Positions 1-6,372 of a DNA stretch of 8,743 nucleotides are shown here, one piece after another. The notes beneath the pieces were generated by a model, which saw only the letters and a list, made by a program, of their open reading frames with translations, was not told where the DNA came from and did not search any database. The position numbers and the translations under genes were made by a program. The DNA is taken from the NCBI GenBank assembly GCA_905187695.1, contig CAJJIY010000045.1, positions 1-8,743 of the forward strand, given 5' to 3'. The stretch is from an uncultured Eubacteriales bacterium. Lineage in GTDB: Bacteria > Bacillota > Clostridia > Oscillospirales > CAG-272. Position 1 is the first letter of the stretch, and every line of letters begins with the position of its first letter.

Positions 1-143
1 CCGGTGCCGCCGCCGGTGCCGGAGCCCCCCTGTCCGGAGCCGCCCGACGGGGTATCCTCTCCGCCGCAGGAGGCCAGCGGAAGCGCCAGCAAAAGCAGCG
101 AAAGAACAAGACACAGCGTGCGCAAGAAGAAATGCTTTTTCAT
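1..143 (-). CDS. Lipoprotein, N-terminal part only
   Basis: This gene starts at 143 and runs off the left edge, so only 47 codons and two bases are present. The product begins MKKHFFLRTLCLVLSLLLL, a lipoprotein signal peptide with a K/R n-region and a leucine-rich h-region. The lipobox is LASC at residues 23-26, so Cys26 would be lipidated and the protein anchored on the outer face of the membrane. Residues 27-47 (GGEDTPSGGSGQGG and onward) are a Gly/Ser linker of the kind that precedes a folded extracytoplasmic domain. The start is well supported: a full AAAGGAG lies 7 bases upstream (151-157 on the + strand) and an extended -10 precedes it. The gene diverges from the sensor kinase. The folded domain is outside the window, so function is unknown; a solute-binding protein or a secreted enzyme are both possible. 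Confidence 0.85.
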   Translation of the reverse strand, partial: MKKHFFLRTLCLVLSLLLLALPLASCGGEDTPSGGSGQGGSGTGGGT

Positions 144-176
144 AGTGATTCTCCTTTTTGGGTTTGGATTGCTTCC

Positions 177-185
177 ATTATATCA
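177..185 (-). promoter_or_regulatory. Extended -10 promoter of the lipoprotein gene
   Basis: On the minus strand the sequence reads TGATATAAT, a perfect extended -10 (TGnTATAAT). No good -35 hexamer lies 16-18 bases further upstream, and the extended -10 would compensate. The predicted transcript starts near 170 and has a leader of about 27 bases containing the AAAGGAG site. Confidence 0.7.
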
Positions 186-234
186 CAAGCAGTGCCAATA
201 AAGTGTGAATCTGTGAAGTTTTTTTGAAAAAATC

Positions 235-263
235 TTGACAGAACGCGATTTTTTTGACATAAT
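235..263 (+). promoter_or_regulatory. Sigma-A promoter of the kinase-regulator operon
   Basis: A perfect -35 TTGACA (235-240) is separated by 17 bases from the -10 CATAAT (258-263). The start of transcription is expected near 270, followed by a short leader and the ribosome binding site AAGGAGG at 282-288, eight bases before the ATG at 297. The -35 lies between two arms of an inverted repeat (AAAAAATC at 227-234 and GATTTTTT at 247-254), and a direct repeat TGTGAA-TC-TGTGAA (204-217) lies upstream. These are candidate operator sites, not proven ones. Confidence 0.8.
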
Positions 264-296
264 GGCAAAGGAAACCGTAAAAAGGAGGGGCCGGAA

Positions 297-2312
297 ATGA
301 AAAACGGGCGTCTGAAAATCTGGTTGCCGGGTGTGCTCTCGGTGCTGCTGGCTTTCTGTTCGGTTGGCGCGACCGTTGCGGGGCTTCTCCTTTGCAAGGC
401 GAACATGAACCGCAAGCAGGGACTGCCCGACATCCGGGACTGCGTGCTGGATTTTACCGGATACGGGACCGACAACCGCTATGTCAAACAGCATATGTTC
501 GGCACCTGGGAGTTTTTTTATAATCAATGGATCGTTTCGGACGGCGGCGCGGCCGGCGAACCGGACGCGGTGGTCATGGTGCCGCACCGCTACCGCCAGA
601 CCGAATTAAACGGCAAAAGACTGACCAACAAGGGTTATGCCTCCTACCGGATGCGGGTGACCGGACTGCCGGCCGGCACGCCGATCTATTTTCTGAATAA
701 CAACTTCATCGGGGGACTGCGCGGATATATCAACGGCGAGCTGGTCTATGCCTACGGCACGATGGAGCGGACGGGGGAGAACCGCGCCAACGGAGAGGCC
801 GAAGTGACGAAAACCTATACCGTTTCGGGGGATAATGAGGTGCTGGAGGTGGTTTTTGAGGTTTCCTCCTGCCGCTCCGGTGGCCTGACCGCCCCGCCCC
901 GGCTGACCATTTCCACGCTACCCACGGCCCCGGCCGCGCCGCTTTTTACCAACAATGTCGGTTTTATTATGCTGGGACTTTCGCTCTCGCTGTTCATTTT
1001 TTCTTTTCTGCTTCATTTCGACCCTGTGGCGGGTCGGCGGGACTGCTCCTTTTCGCTGGTGATGGGGGCCATGTTCGGCCTTACGCTTTTTTCGGTGGGG
1101 GTTTATTGGCGGCTGCTCTCTTTCCTGCGTTTCAATACCTATAATCTTATTGCGGCGGCCAATCTCTTTTTTGACAACGGACTGTTTCTTGCGCTTCTTT
1201 ATCATTTCCGGCGGGTTGGCATTTTCACGCGGTCGCGCCCGGTTTTTCTTGCGGGCGGGGGCGTTTCTTTCCTGTCGTTGCTTTTTTATCTCGTTTTTCC
1301 GGGCAGTTTTTGGGGGGTGCTGGCGCCGATGACGGTGGTGGCGGGGCTGTGCCTGCTCCTTTTCCCGGTGGTGACGCATGCAAGGCAAAAGCCTGCGCGC
1401 GCGGCGCTGTACGCGCTCTTTCTTTACGGCGCAACGGTTTTTATCACCTGCACGGCCTTTGACCTGTGGGATCTCACCATATCGGGCTTTGAGCGGAGCA
1501 TTGCCTATCTCATGCTCCCGCTGATCTTCACGGTGGTGATCCTTTACCGGCAGATCTCGGCGGAAAACGCCTCGCGTACCATCCGGGCGCTTTCGGCCGA
1601 AAAAGCCTATAATCAGGTGCGCGCCGAGGCGCTGGCCGCACAGATCCGGCCGCATTTTATCTTCAATTCGCTGACGGCCATTCAGGCCGCCTATGAAAAG
1701 GACCGGGCGCTGGGCGACCGGGCGCTGGGCTTTTTCAGCCGGCATCTGCGCGCCCACGCCGATTCCGACGCGCACGAGACCGTGCCGTTTTCCACCGAGC
1801 TTTCCTATATCAACAACTATATCGAACTGGAAAATATGCGCCGCGAAAAACCGGTGACGGTGCTGCTGGACTGCATGGATGTTTCGTTTTCTCTGCCGCC
1901 GCTGTGCCTGCAGCCTTTTCTTGAAAACGCTTTCAATCACGCCGGACTGACCGAGCGGGCAGACGGCTATGTGGAACTGCGCGCTTTCCGTGTGCCGGGG
2001 GGATACGAAGTGCAGATCAACGACAACGGGGTGGGGTTTGACCCGGCCACCGTCCGCAAAAACGCCGTGGGACTCAAAAACGCCTGCGAGCGTCTGCGGC
2101 TCCTTTCCGGGGCGAGCGTGACGCTTGACAGCCGCCCCGGCGCGGGCACACGGGTGAAAATCTTCTTTCCGGACGCGCCGGAAAAACCGGCGGATCCGGG
2201 TGAAAAAGAAGCATTTGGTGCCGCAACGGGTATAAAAAACGGAGAAAAGAAGGACGGCGCGTCCGCAACGCGCGCAGAAGGGAGCCAAGATGATACGGAT
2301 TCTGGTAATTGA
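297..2312 (+). CDS. 7TM sensor histidine kinase, LytS/YehU-type core
   Basis: Membrane sensor kinase of a two-component system. Helix 1 (about 10-32) exports a domain at about 34-214 whose pattern (GTWEFFYNQW, VPHRY, NGKRLTNKGYASYRM, YINGELVYAYG) fits the jelly-roll extracellular domains of 7TMR-DISM receptors. Seven hydrophobic helices follow (about 217-422), then a short signalling helix. The kinase core has the H-box QIRPHFIFNSL with His453 as predicted phosphoacceptor, the N-box QPFLENAFNHA (Asn544), the G1 box DNGVGFD (576-582) and the G2 region VGLKNACERL (591-600), so it should be active. This core is that of the HisKA_7TM/LytS-YehU group. A hydrophilic tail of about 50 residues follows the ATPase domain. 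The start has AAGGAGG at 282-288 and a consensus promoter. The stop overlaps the regulator gene by 23 bases, so the pair is co-translated. The ligand is unknown; the fold suggests a carbohydrate or other small solute. Confidence 0.93.
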   Translation: MKNGRLKIWLPGVLSVLLAFCSVGATVAGLLLCKANMNRKQGLPDIRDCVLDFTGYGTDNRYVKQHMFGTWEFFYNQWIVSDGGAAGEPDAVVMVPHRYRQTELNGKRLTNKGYASYRMRVTGLPAGTPIYFLNNNFIGGLRGYINGELVYAYGTMERTGENRANGEAEVTKTYTVSGDNEVLEVVFEVSSCRSGGLTAPPRLTISTLPTAPAAPLFTNNVGFIMLGLSLSLFIFSFLLHFDPVAGRRDCSFSLVMGAMFGLTLFSVGVYWRLLSFLRFNTYNLIAAANLFFDNGLFLALLYHFRRVGIFTRSRPVFLAGGGVSFLSLLFYLVFPGSFWGVLAPMTVVAGLCLLLFPVVTHARQKPARAALYALFLYGATVFITCTAFDLWDLTISGFERSIAYLMLPLIFTVVILYRQISAENASRTIRALSAEKAYNQVRAEALAAQIRPHFIFNSLTAIQAAYEKDRALGDRALGFFSRHLRAHADSDAHETVPFSTELSYINNYIELENMRREKPVTVLLDCMDVSFSLPPLCLQPFLENAFNHAGLTERADGYVELRAFRVPGGYEVQINDNGVGFDPATVRKNAVGLKNACERLRLLSGASVTLDSRPGAGTRVKIFFPDAPEKPADPGEKEAFGAATGIKNGEKKDGASATRAEGSQDDTDSGN

Positions 2313-3105
2313 CGATGAAGCCGCGCCGCTCCTCACTTTTGCCGCGCAACTGTTTGACAACGCCGACATCAGCGCCAGTTTTCTTTCGGGCGAGACCGAA
2401 AAAGCGCTGACGGCGGTGTTGGATCCCACGGTGCGGGCGGCGTTTCTGGATATTCAGATGCCGAAAATAAACGGGGTGGAATTGGCCGAACGCATGATTG
2501 CCCTGCGGCCGGATCTGAAGATCGTTTTTATCACCGGCTATGCGCAGAACGAAGAAGAACTGAAACGGCGCATCGGGGCGAATTTTTACGGTTTCTGCTA
2601 CAAGCCCTTTGATCCGGACATCCTGCGCGGAATGCTTTCCGGGTTGCTGGCGGGCGAAAACAACCGGGTGTTTTTACGCACCTTTTCGCACTTTGACTGT
2701 TTCCTGGGGCAGACGCCGGTGGATTTTGACCGGGCAAAGGCCAAGGAACTGCTGGCGTTGCTGGCCGACCGGCGGGGCGCGACCGTGACCATGGAAGAGG
2801 CCATTACCTGCCTGTGGCCGGAAAAAGCGCCCGAACTCTCCAAAAAGTTATACCGGGACGCGGTCTGCCGCCTGCGGCTGACGCTGGGGAAATACCGGAT
2901 CCCGGAGATTCTGGAAGTGAAGCGGGCCCGGCTTTTCCTGCGCACGCAGTATTGCCGGTGCGACCTGTGGGATTATCTGGACGGCAAAACGCCGGGCGCG
3001 TTTACCGGCGAATATCTGCGGCCCTATGAGTGGTCGGTGGAGCGGGAAAACGAATTGCTGGCCGCCCGATCGGGCCATCCGGAGAAAAAGGAACCGGAAA
3101 TGTGA
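2290..3105 (+). CDS. Response regulator, receiver plus SARP-like winged helix
   Basis: Cytoplasmic transcription regulator, partner of the kinase encoded just upstream. The receiver (1-118) has the acidic pair Asp8/Asp9, the phosphoacceptor Asp54 in FLDIQMPKINGVEL, the switch Thr82 in FITGY and Lys105 in CYKP, so it should be phosphorylated normally. From about residue 125 (RVFLRTFSHFDCFLG) the protein looks like an OmpR/SARP winged helix: a beta start, then AKAKELLALLADRRGATVT, then LWPEKAPELSKKLYRDAV, a layout typical of SARP regulators. The last part (about 226-258, CDLWDYLDGK through GEYLRPYEWSVEREN) resembles the first helices of a bacterial transcriptional activation (BTAD) domain, but it is much too short for a full one. 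LytS-like kinases usually pair with LytTR regulators, so this output is unusual. The ATG at 2290 has AAGGGAG at 2278-2284, inside the kinase tail. Targets are unknown; the two adjacent promoters are the first candidates. Confidence 0.9.
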   Translation: MIRILVIDDEAAPLLTFAAQLFDNADISASFLSGETEKALTAVLDPTVRAAFLDIQMPKINGVELAERMIALRPDLKIVFITGYAQNEEELKRRIGANFYGFCYKPFDPDILRGMLSGLLAGENNRVFLRTFSHFDCFLGQTPVDFDRAKAKELLALLADRRGATVTMEEAITCLWPEKAPELSKKLYRDAVCRLRLTLGKYRIPEILEVKRARLFLRTQYCRCDLWDYLDGKTPGAFTGEYLRPYEWSVERENELLAARSGHPEKKEPEM

Positions 3106-3112
3106 AAAAAAG

Positions 3113-3141
3113 TTGCTTTTTGACCGTTTTTGTTGTATACT
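3113..3141 (+). promoter_or_regulatory. Promoter of the c-di-GMP turnover operon
   Basis: The -10 is TATACT (3136-3141), five of six matches. Seventeen bases upstream is a weak -35, TTGCTT (3113-3118). The spacer ends in CGTTTTTGTTG, almost the same as the spacer of the promoter at 7788-7816. Transcription would start near 3148. A short A/T stem (3106-3121) after the regulator's stop is too weak to be a convincing terminator, so read-through from the kinase-regulator operon is also possible. Confidence 0.6.
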
Positions 3142-3150
3142 GAAAAAAAC

Positions 3151-3216
3151 GGCGCGGTGCGTACACGCGCCCCCCACCGGAAAAATCCGGGGGCACGCGG
3201 CGGGAAAAAGGCCGCG
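3151..3216 (+). promoter_or_regulatory. Leader with three consecutive GC-rich hairpins
   Basis: Three inverted repeats follow one another in the presumed 5' leader. The first is GGCGCG/CGCGCC (3151-3156 and 3166-3171) with a 9-base loop. The second is CCC-CCGG/CCGG-GGG (3173-3193) with one bulged A and the loop AAAAAT. The third is CGCGGC/GCCGCG (3196-3201 and 3211-3216) with the loop GGGAAAAAG. No T-run follows, so none is a terminator. The first begins almost at the predicted transcription start and the last ends 6 bases before the AAAGAGG ribosome site. It may protect the message or control translation; no known riboswitch class is recognised. Confidence 0.4.
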
Positions 3217-3234
3217 GGCGGAAAAGAGGCAACT

Positions 3235-6200
3235 ATGGACGAAGACCGGAACGGACGGAAAGATCCCATAAAAGACGGCCGGAAAAACGGAACCGGAAAG
3301 GAGGGCGGCGTTGTGCAGGCCAAGTCAGCAGACAACAAAATACCCCCGAAACGGGATGAAAAAATCAACACCCGGAGCGCTCTGAAACCCGGCAAGGACG
3401 AGGCTGACGCGCTGACGCGGATTTATAACCGCTCCGCCTTTTTTGCCAGAGCCGGCGAACTGATCGCGCAAAAGGAAGCGGGCTATTATCTGCTCTCCTG
3501 CGTGGACATCGACAGTTTCAAGGTTATCAACGACCAATACGGCATGGCGGCGGGGGACGCGGTGCTTCGCCATGTGGCGCGGTGCATCCGGAAAACCGTT
3601 GCGGCCATGGGCGGTATCTGCGGCCGGATCTCGGCGGACCAGTTTGCGGTGCTGTTTCCTTATGCGGACTGCGCGGGAGAAGAATTGCAGCGTTTCCGCG
3701 AGCGGGCTTCTTTGCCCGCCTGTATCCCTCAACGCATCCGGTTGCGGGTGGGGCGATACCGGGTGGAGGATCTGTCGGTGCCGGTGGACGTGATGTATGA
3801 CCGCGCACTGGTAGCGGCCGACGCCATCCGGGACAGCTACGGGAAAGACATTGAATTTTACAACGAGGATATGCGCAATCTTATCCTGCGCCGCCAGCGG
3901 ATTGTGAACGCCATGGAGGGCGCGCTCCGGGCGCGGGAGTTTGAGGTGTGGTTTCAACCGCAATACAATCATGCCACGGGCGCACTGGTCGGCGCGGAAG
4001 CGCTGGCGCGCTGGCGCCGGGACGGGATTTACATTTCTCCGGCCGAATTTGTGCCGATTTTTGAGGAGACCGGTTTTATTTACGAAATGGACCGCTTCAT
4101 CTGGGAGGAAGCCTGCCGCTACCTTGCCAAATGGAAGCGGGAGGGCGGCACGGTCCTGCCGGTGTCGGTCAATCTTTCCCGGCGGGATCTGCTCCACGAG
4201 GATTTTCCCGGCGTGCTGACCGAGATCCTTGGAAAATATCATCTCACCCCTGCCGATCTCCGGCTGGAGATCACCGAATCGGCCTTTTCCCAGCAGTCCA
4301 AACAGATGATTGCCAAGGCGGAAGAGCTGGTGCGAGAGGGCTTTACGGTCGAGATCGACGATTTCGGCAGCGGTTATTCTTCGCTGAACACGCTCAAGGA
4401 TGTGCCGGCCTCGGTGCTCAAGCTGGATATGCACTTTTTTGACAGCAGTGAAAACGGTCAACGCGCCGGGTGCATTGTCGAATCGGTGGTGCGCATGGCC
4501 AAGTGGCTGGATATGATCGTGATTGCCGAAGGGGTGGAGACCCGGGAACAGGCCGATTATCTCAAGACCATCGGATGTTACTATATTCAGGGCTATTATT
4601 ACGCCCGACCGATGCCGGCCGCCGATTACGAGGCGCTCTTTTCGGGCGCGCCCCGCGAGCCGGAGGTTTCCCATCTTAAAACCCTGCAGACCTTTGATCA
4701 CAACGAATTCTGGAATCCGAAATCCATGGATTCGCTGATCTTCAACAGCTATGTGGGCGGCGCGTGTATTTTTGAATACCGGGGCGGCATGACCGAAATG
4801 CTGCGGGTCAACGATCAATACCGCCGGGAGCTTTCGGGCCTGCTTTTGCCGGAGGTGTCGCTGCATGACGCGGCAGTCTCCCGTTATATCGGTATGGACG
4901 GCTACCGGACGCTGACGGCCACCATCGAAAAGGCGGTGACCGGGGGCGAGGTGGCTTCCTGCGAGCTGACGGTCCGGAACCGGGGCAAGACCGCCTATCT
5001 GCGGGCCTCTGTCCGCGTGATTGCCCGGACCGACGACCGCTATCTTTGCTATGGAATGATCACCAATCTGACCGATCTGCGCACGGCCGAGCGCAAACAG
5101 CGCGACACGGCCGTTCAGCTCCGGGCTCTGCTGGAAAATATCGAGGGGGGCGTTTCGCTCTCGGTCTACCGGGGAGAGGGGATTGGCGAGATTTATGTCA
5201 GCGACGGCTTTTGCGCGATGTTCGGCTACACAAGAGAAGAATATGAAAACGAGGTGCCCTGTTCAAGCGATCTCATCTTCCCGGAGGACCGGAAACGGGT
5301 GGAGGCCGAGCTGCGGGAGATTGCCGTCCGCTCCGGGAGCGGTGTGTGCGAATTCCGTTGCCGGAACCGCCGGGGCGAGGTAATCTTTTTGCGGGTCTGC
5401 GTCTCGGTGGTGACGCTTTCGGGGTTCCCCGGTACGGTGCTGCTCAGTGTGGCCACCGATATCACGGCCGAGCGGGAGAATCTGCGTCAACTGGCTTTTC
5501 TGAGCGACACGGCGCACGAGATTCTGGCGCAGCCGGACGCCGGGTGCGCCATCAACCGCGCGCTTTCCCGGATCCTTTCCTACTTTGAGGGCGAGCGCGC
5601 CTATGTTTTTGAAAACGATCCCGTACACGGGCTGCTGTATAATACCTTTGAGGTCTGCGCGCCGGGGATTTCTCCTCGGATCGGCAGCCTGCAGAATGTG
5701 CCGGAAACGGTGGCGAAGGAATGGGTATGGTCGGGAGAGCCGGTGGCCATTCCGGATGTGGCGGCTCTGCCCGAGGAGCGGCCGTTGCGGGCAATGTTAC
5801 TTTCGCAGGAGATCACTTCGCTGATTCTTGTGCCGCTTTGCCGGGACGGTGTTTCGGTGGGCTTTATCGGGGTGGACAACCCCAAGGCCGCCGTGCGCGA
5901 GCCGGTCTATCTGACCTCGCTGGGCGATTACATTTCCTTCCTGCTTCTGCGGCGAGACCTGAACAAGCAGCTGACGGACGAACAGCAGCTGTCCGGTGAA
6001 CTGCTGGATAATCTCCCGTGCGGCGCGGCACTCTATGAAATGCGGGGAGAAGTCCCGCAGACGGTGCGGGTCAACCGCCGATTTACCGAACTGACCGGGC
6101 AGACCGAGGCGGCCCTGAGAGAGCGGCCGCTGGCGCTTTCCTATGTGCACCCGGACGACCGCGCGATGGTGACTGCGGCCGTTGAGCAGGCGCTCTCCAA

Positions 6201-6372
6201 GCGGACGGACATCATGCGGGATTTCCGGATTCTTTGCGCGGACGGCTCTTACCGGATGTTCCGCGCGGACGGGTGGGTGCGCGACCGCTCGGACGGGAAA
6301 CCGTTTTTGTATGTTACCTTTACCCTGCTTCCGGAGAACGGAGCCAACTGTAAAAAGGAGAGGGAAACATGA
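3235..6372 (+). CDS. Degenerate GGDEF-EAL phosphodiesterase with C-terminal PAS-PAS-GAF-PAS
   Basis: Predicted cytoplasmic c-di-GMP phosphodiesterase (EAL type, product pGpG), 1045 residues. A GGDEF domain at about 58-215 has the signature changed to SADQF (133-137), so it should not make c-di-GMP, though it may still bind GTP. The EAL domain (about 223-470) keeps all expected catalytic residues: Glu255 in EAL, Asn313, Glu345 and Glu348 in LEITES, Asp375/Asp376 in IDDFGSGYSSL, Lys396, Glu432 and Glu435 in AEGVE, and Gln452 in QGYYYARP. After it come PAS-like (about 503-615), PAS (632-745), GAF (756-905) and PAS (923-1035) regions. No transmembrane segment is seen. Sensors following the enzyme is the reverse of the common order. 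The ATG at 3235 has AAAGAGG five bases upstream. An in-frame GTG at 3313 has a better site (AAAGGAGG, 3297-3304, spacing 8) and may be the true start, giving 1019 residues. The stop overlaps the next gene by ATGA. Confidence 0.9.
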   Translation: MDEDRNGRKDPIKDGRKNGTGKEGGVVQAKSADNKIPPKRDEKINTRSALKPGKDEADALTRIYNRSAFFARAGELIAQKEAGYYLLSCVDIDSFKVINDQYGMAAGDAVLRHVARCIRKTVAAMGGICGRISADQFAVLFPYADCAGEELQRFRERASLPACIPQRIRLRVGRYRVEDLSVPVDVMYDRALVAADAIRDSYGKDIEFYNEDMRNLILRRQRIVNAMEGALRAREFEVWFQPQYNHATGALVGAEALARWRRDGIYISPAEFVPIFEETGFIYEMDRFIWEEACRYLAKWKREGGTVLPVSVNLSRRDLLHEDFPGVLTEILGKYHLTPADLRLEITESAFSQQSKQMIAKAEELVREGFTVEIDDFGSGYSSLNTLKDVPASVLKLDMHFFDSSENGQRAGCIVESVVRMAKWLDMIVIAEGVETREQADYLKTIGCYYIQGYYYARPMPAADYEALFSGAPREPEVSHLKTLQTFDHNEFWNPKSMDSLIFNSYVGGACIFEYRGGMTEMLRVNDQYRRELSGLLLPEVSLHDAAVSRYIGMDGYRTLTATIEKAVTGGEVASCELTVRNRGKTAYLRASVRVIARTDDRYLCYGMITNLTDLRTAERKQRDTAVQLRALLENIEGGVSLSVYRGEGIGEIYVSDGFCAMFGYTREEYENEVPCSSDLIFPEDRKRVEAELREIAVRSGSGVCEFRCRNRRGEVIFLRVCVSVVTLSGFPGTVLLSVATDITAERENLRQLAFLSDTAHEILAQPDAGCAINRALSRILSYFEGERAYVFENDPVHGLLYNTFEVCAPGISPRIGSLQNVPETVAKEWVWSGEPVAIPDVAALPEERPLRAMLLSQEITSLILVPLCRDGVSVGFIGVDNPKAAVREPVYLTSLGDYISFLLLRRDLNKQLTDEQQLSGELLDNLPCGAALYEMRGEVPQTVRVNRRFTELTGQTEAALRERPLALSYVHPDDRAMVTAAVEQALSKRTDIMRDFRILCADGSYRMFRADGWVRDRSDGKPFLYVTFTLLPENGANCKKERET
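3297..3315 (+). promoter_or_regulatory. Ribosome binding site and alternative GTG start
   Basis: AAAGGAGG at 3297-3304 lies eight bases before an in-frame GTG (3313-3315). This is a stronger site than the one before the ATG at 3235. The 26 residues between the two starts are charged and low in complexity and belong to no domain. If GTG is used, the leader of this message would be about 165 bases long. Confidence 0.45.

Noticed and set aside
4..201. Proline-rich + strand frame at the left edge
   Set aside because: It is the antisense of the Gly/Ser linker and signal peptide of the minus-strand lipoprotein, which has a proper start, lipobox and ribosome site.
918..2429. Long open frame of 503 codons on the minus strand, opposite the kinase
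   Set aside because: It is rich in Arg, His, Lys and Pro with no domain pattern, and lies opposite a convincing kinase. Long antisense frames are expected in GC-rich coding DNA.
3106..3121. Terminator after the response regulator gene
   Set aside because: The stem AAAAAG/CTTTTT is almost entirely A-T with a 3-base loop, and no GC-rich stem is present.
3130..3234. TTG start at 3130 for the phosphodiesterase gene
   Set aside because: This codon lies within the promoter spacer, just ahead of the -10 at 3136-3141, has no ribosome site, and the added residues would be read from the hairpin leader.
3148..3234. c-di-GMP riboswitch (GEMM) ahead of the c-di-GMP operon
   Set aside because: An attractive idea from context, but the conserved GEMM core bases and its tetraloop-receptor layout are not visible. 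Only simple hairpins are seen.
3325..4866. Open frame of 513 codons on the minus strand, opposite the GGDEF-EAL gene
   Set aside because: The + strand shows full EAL motifs with all catalytic residues. The minus frame has no signal, domain or ribosome site that stands out.
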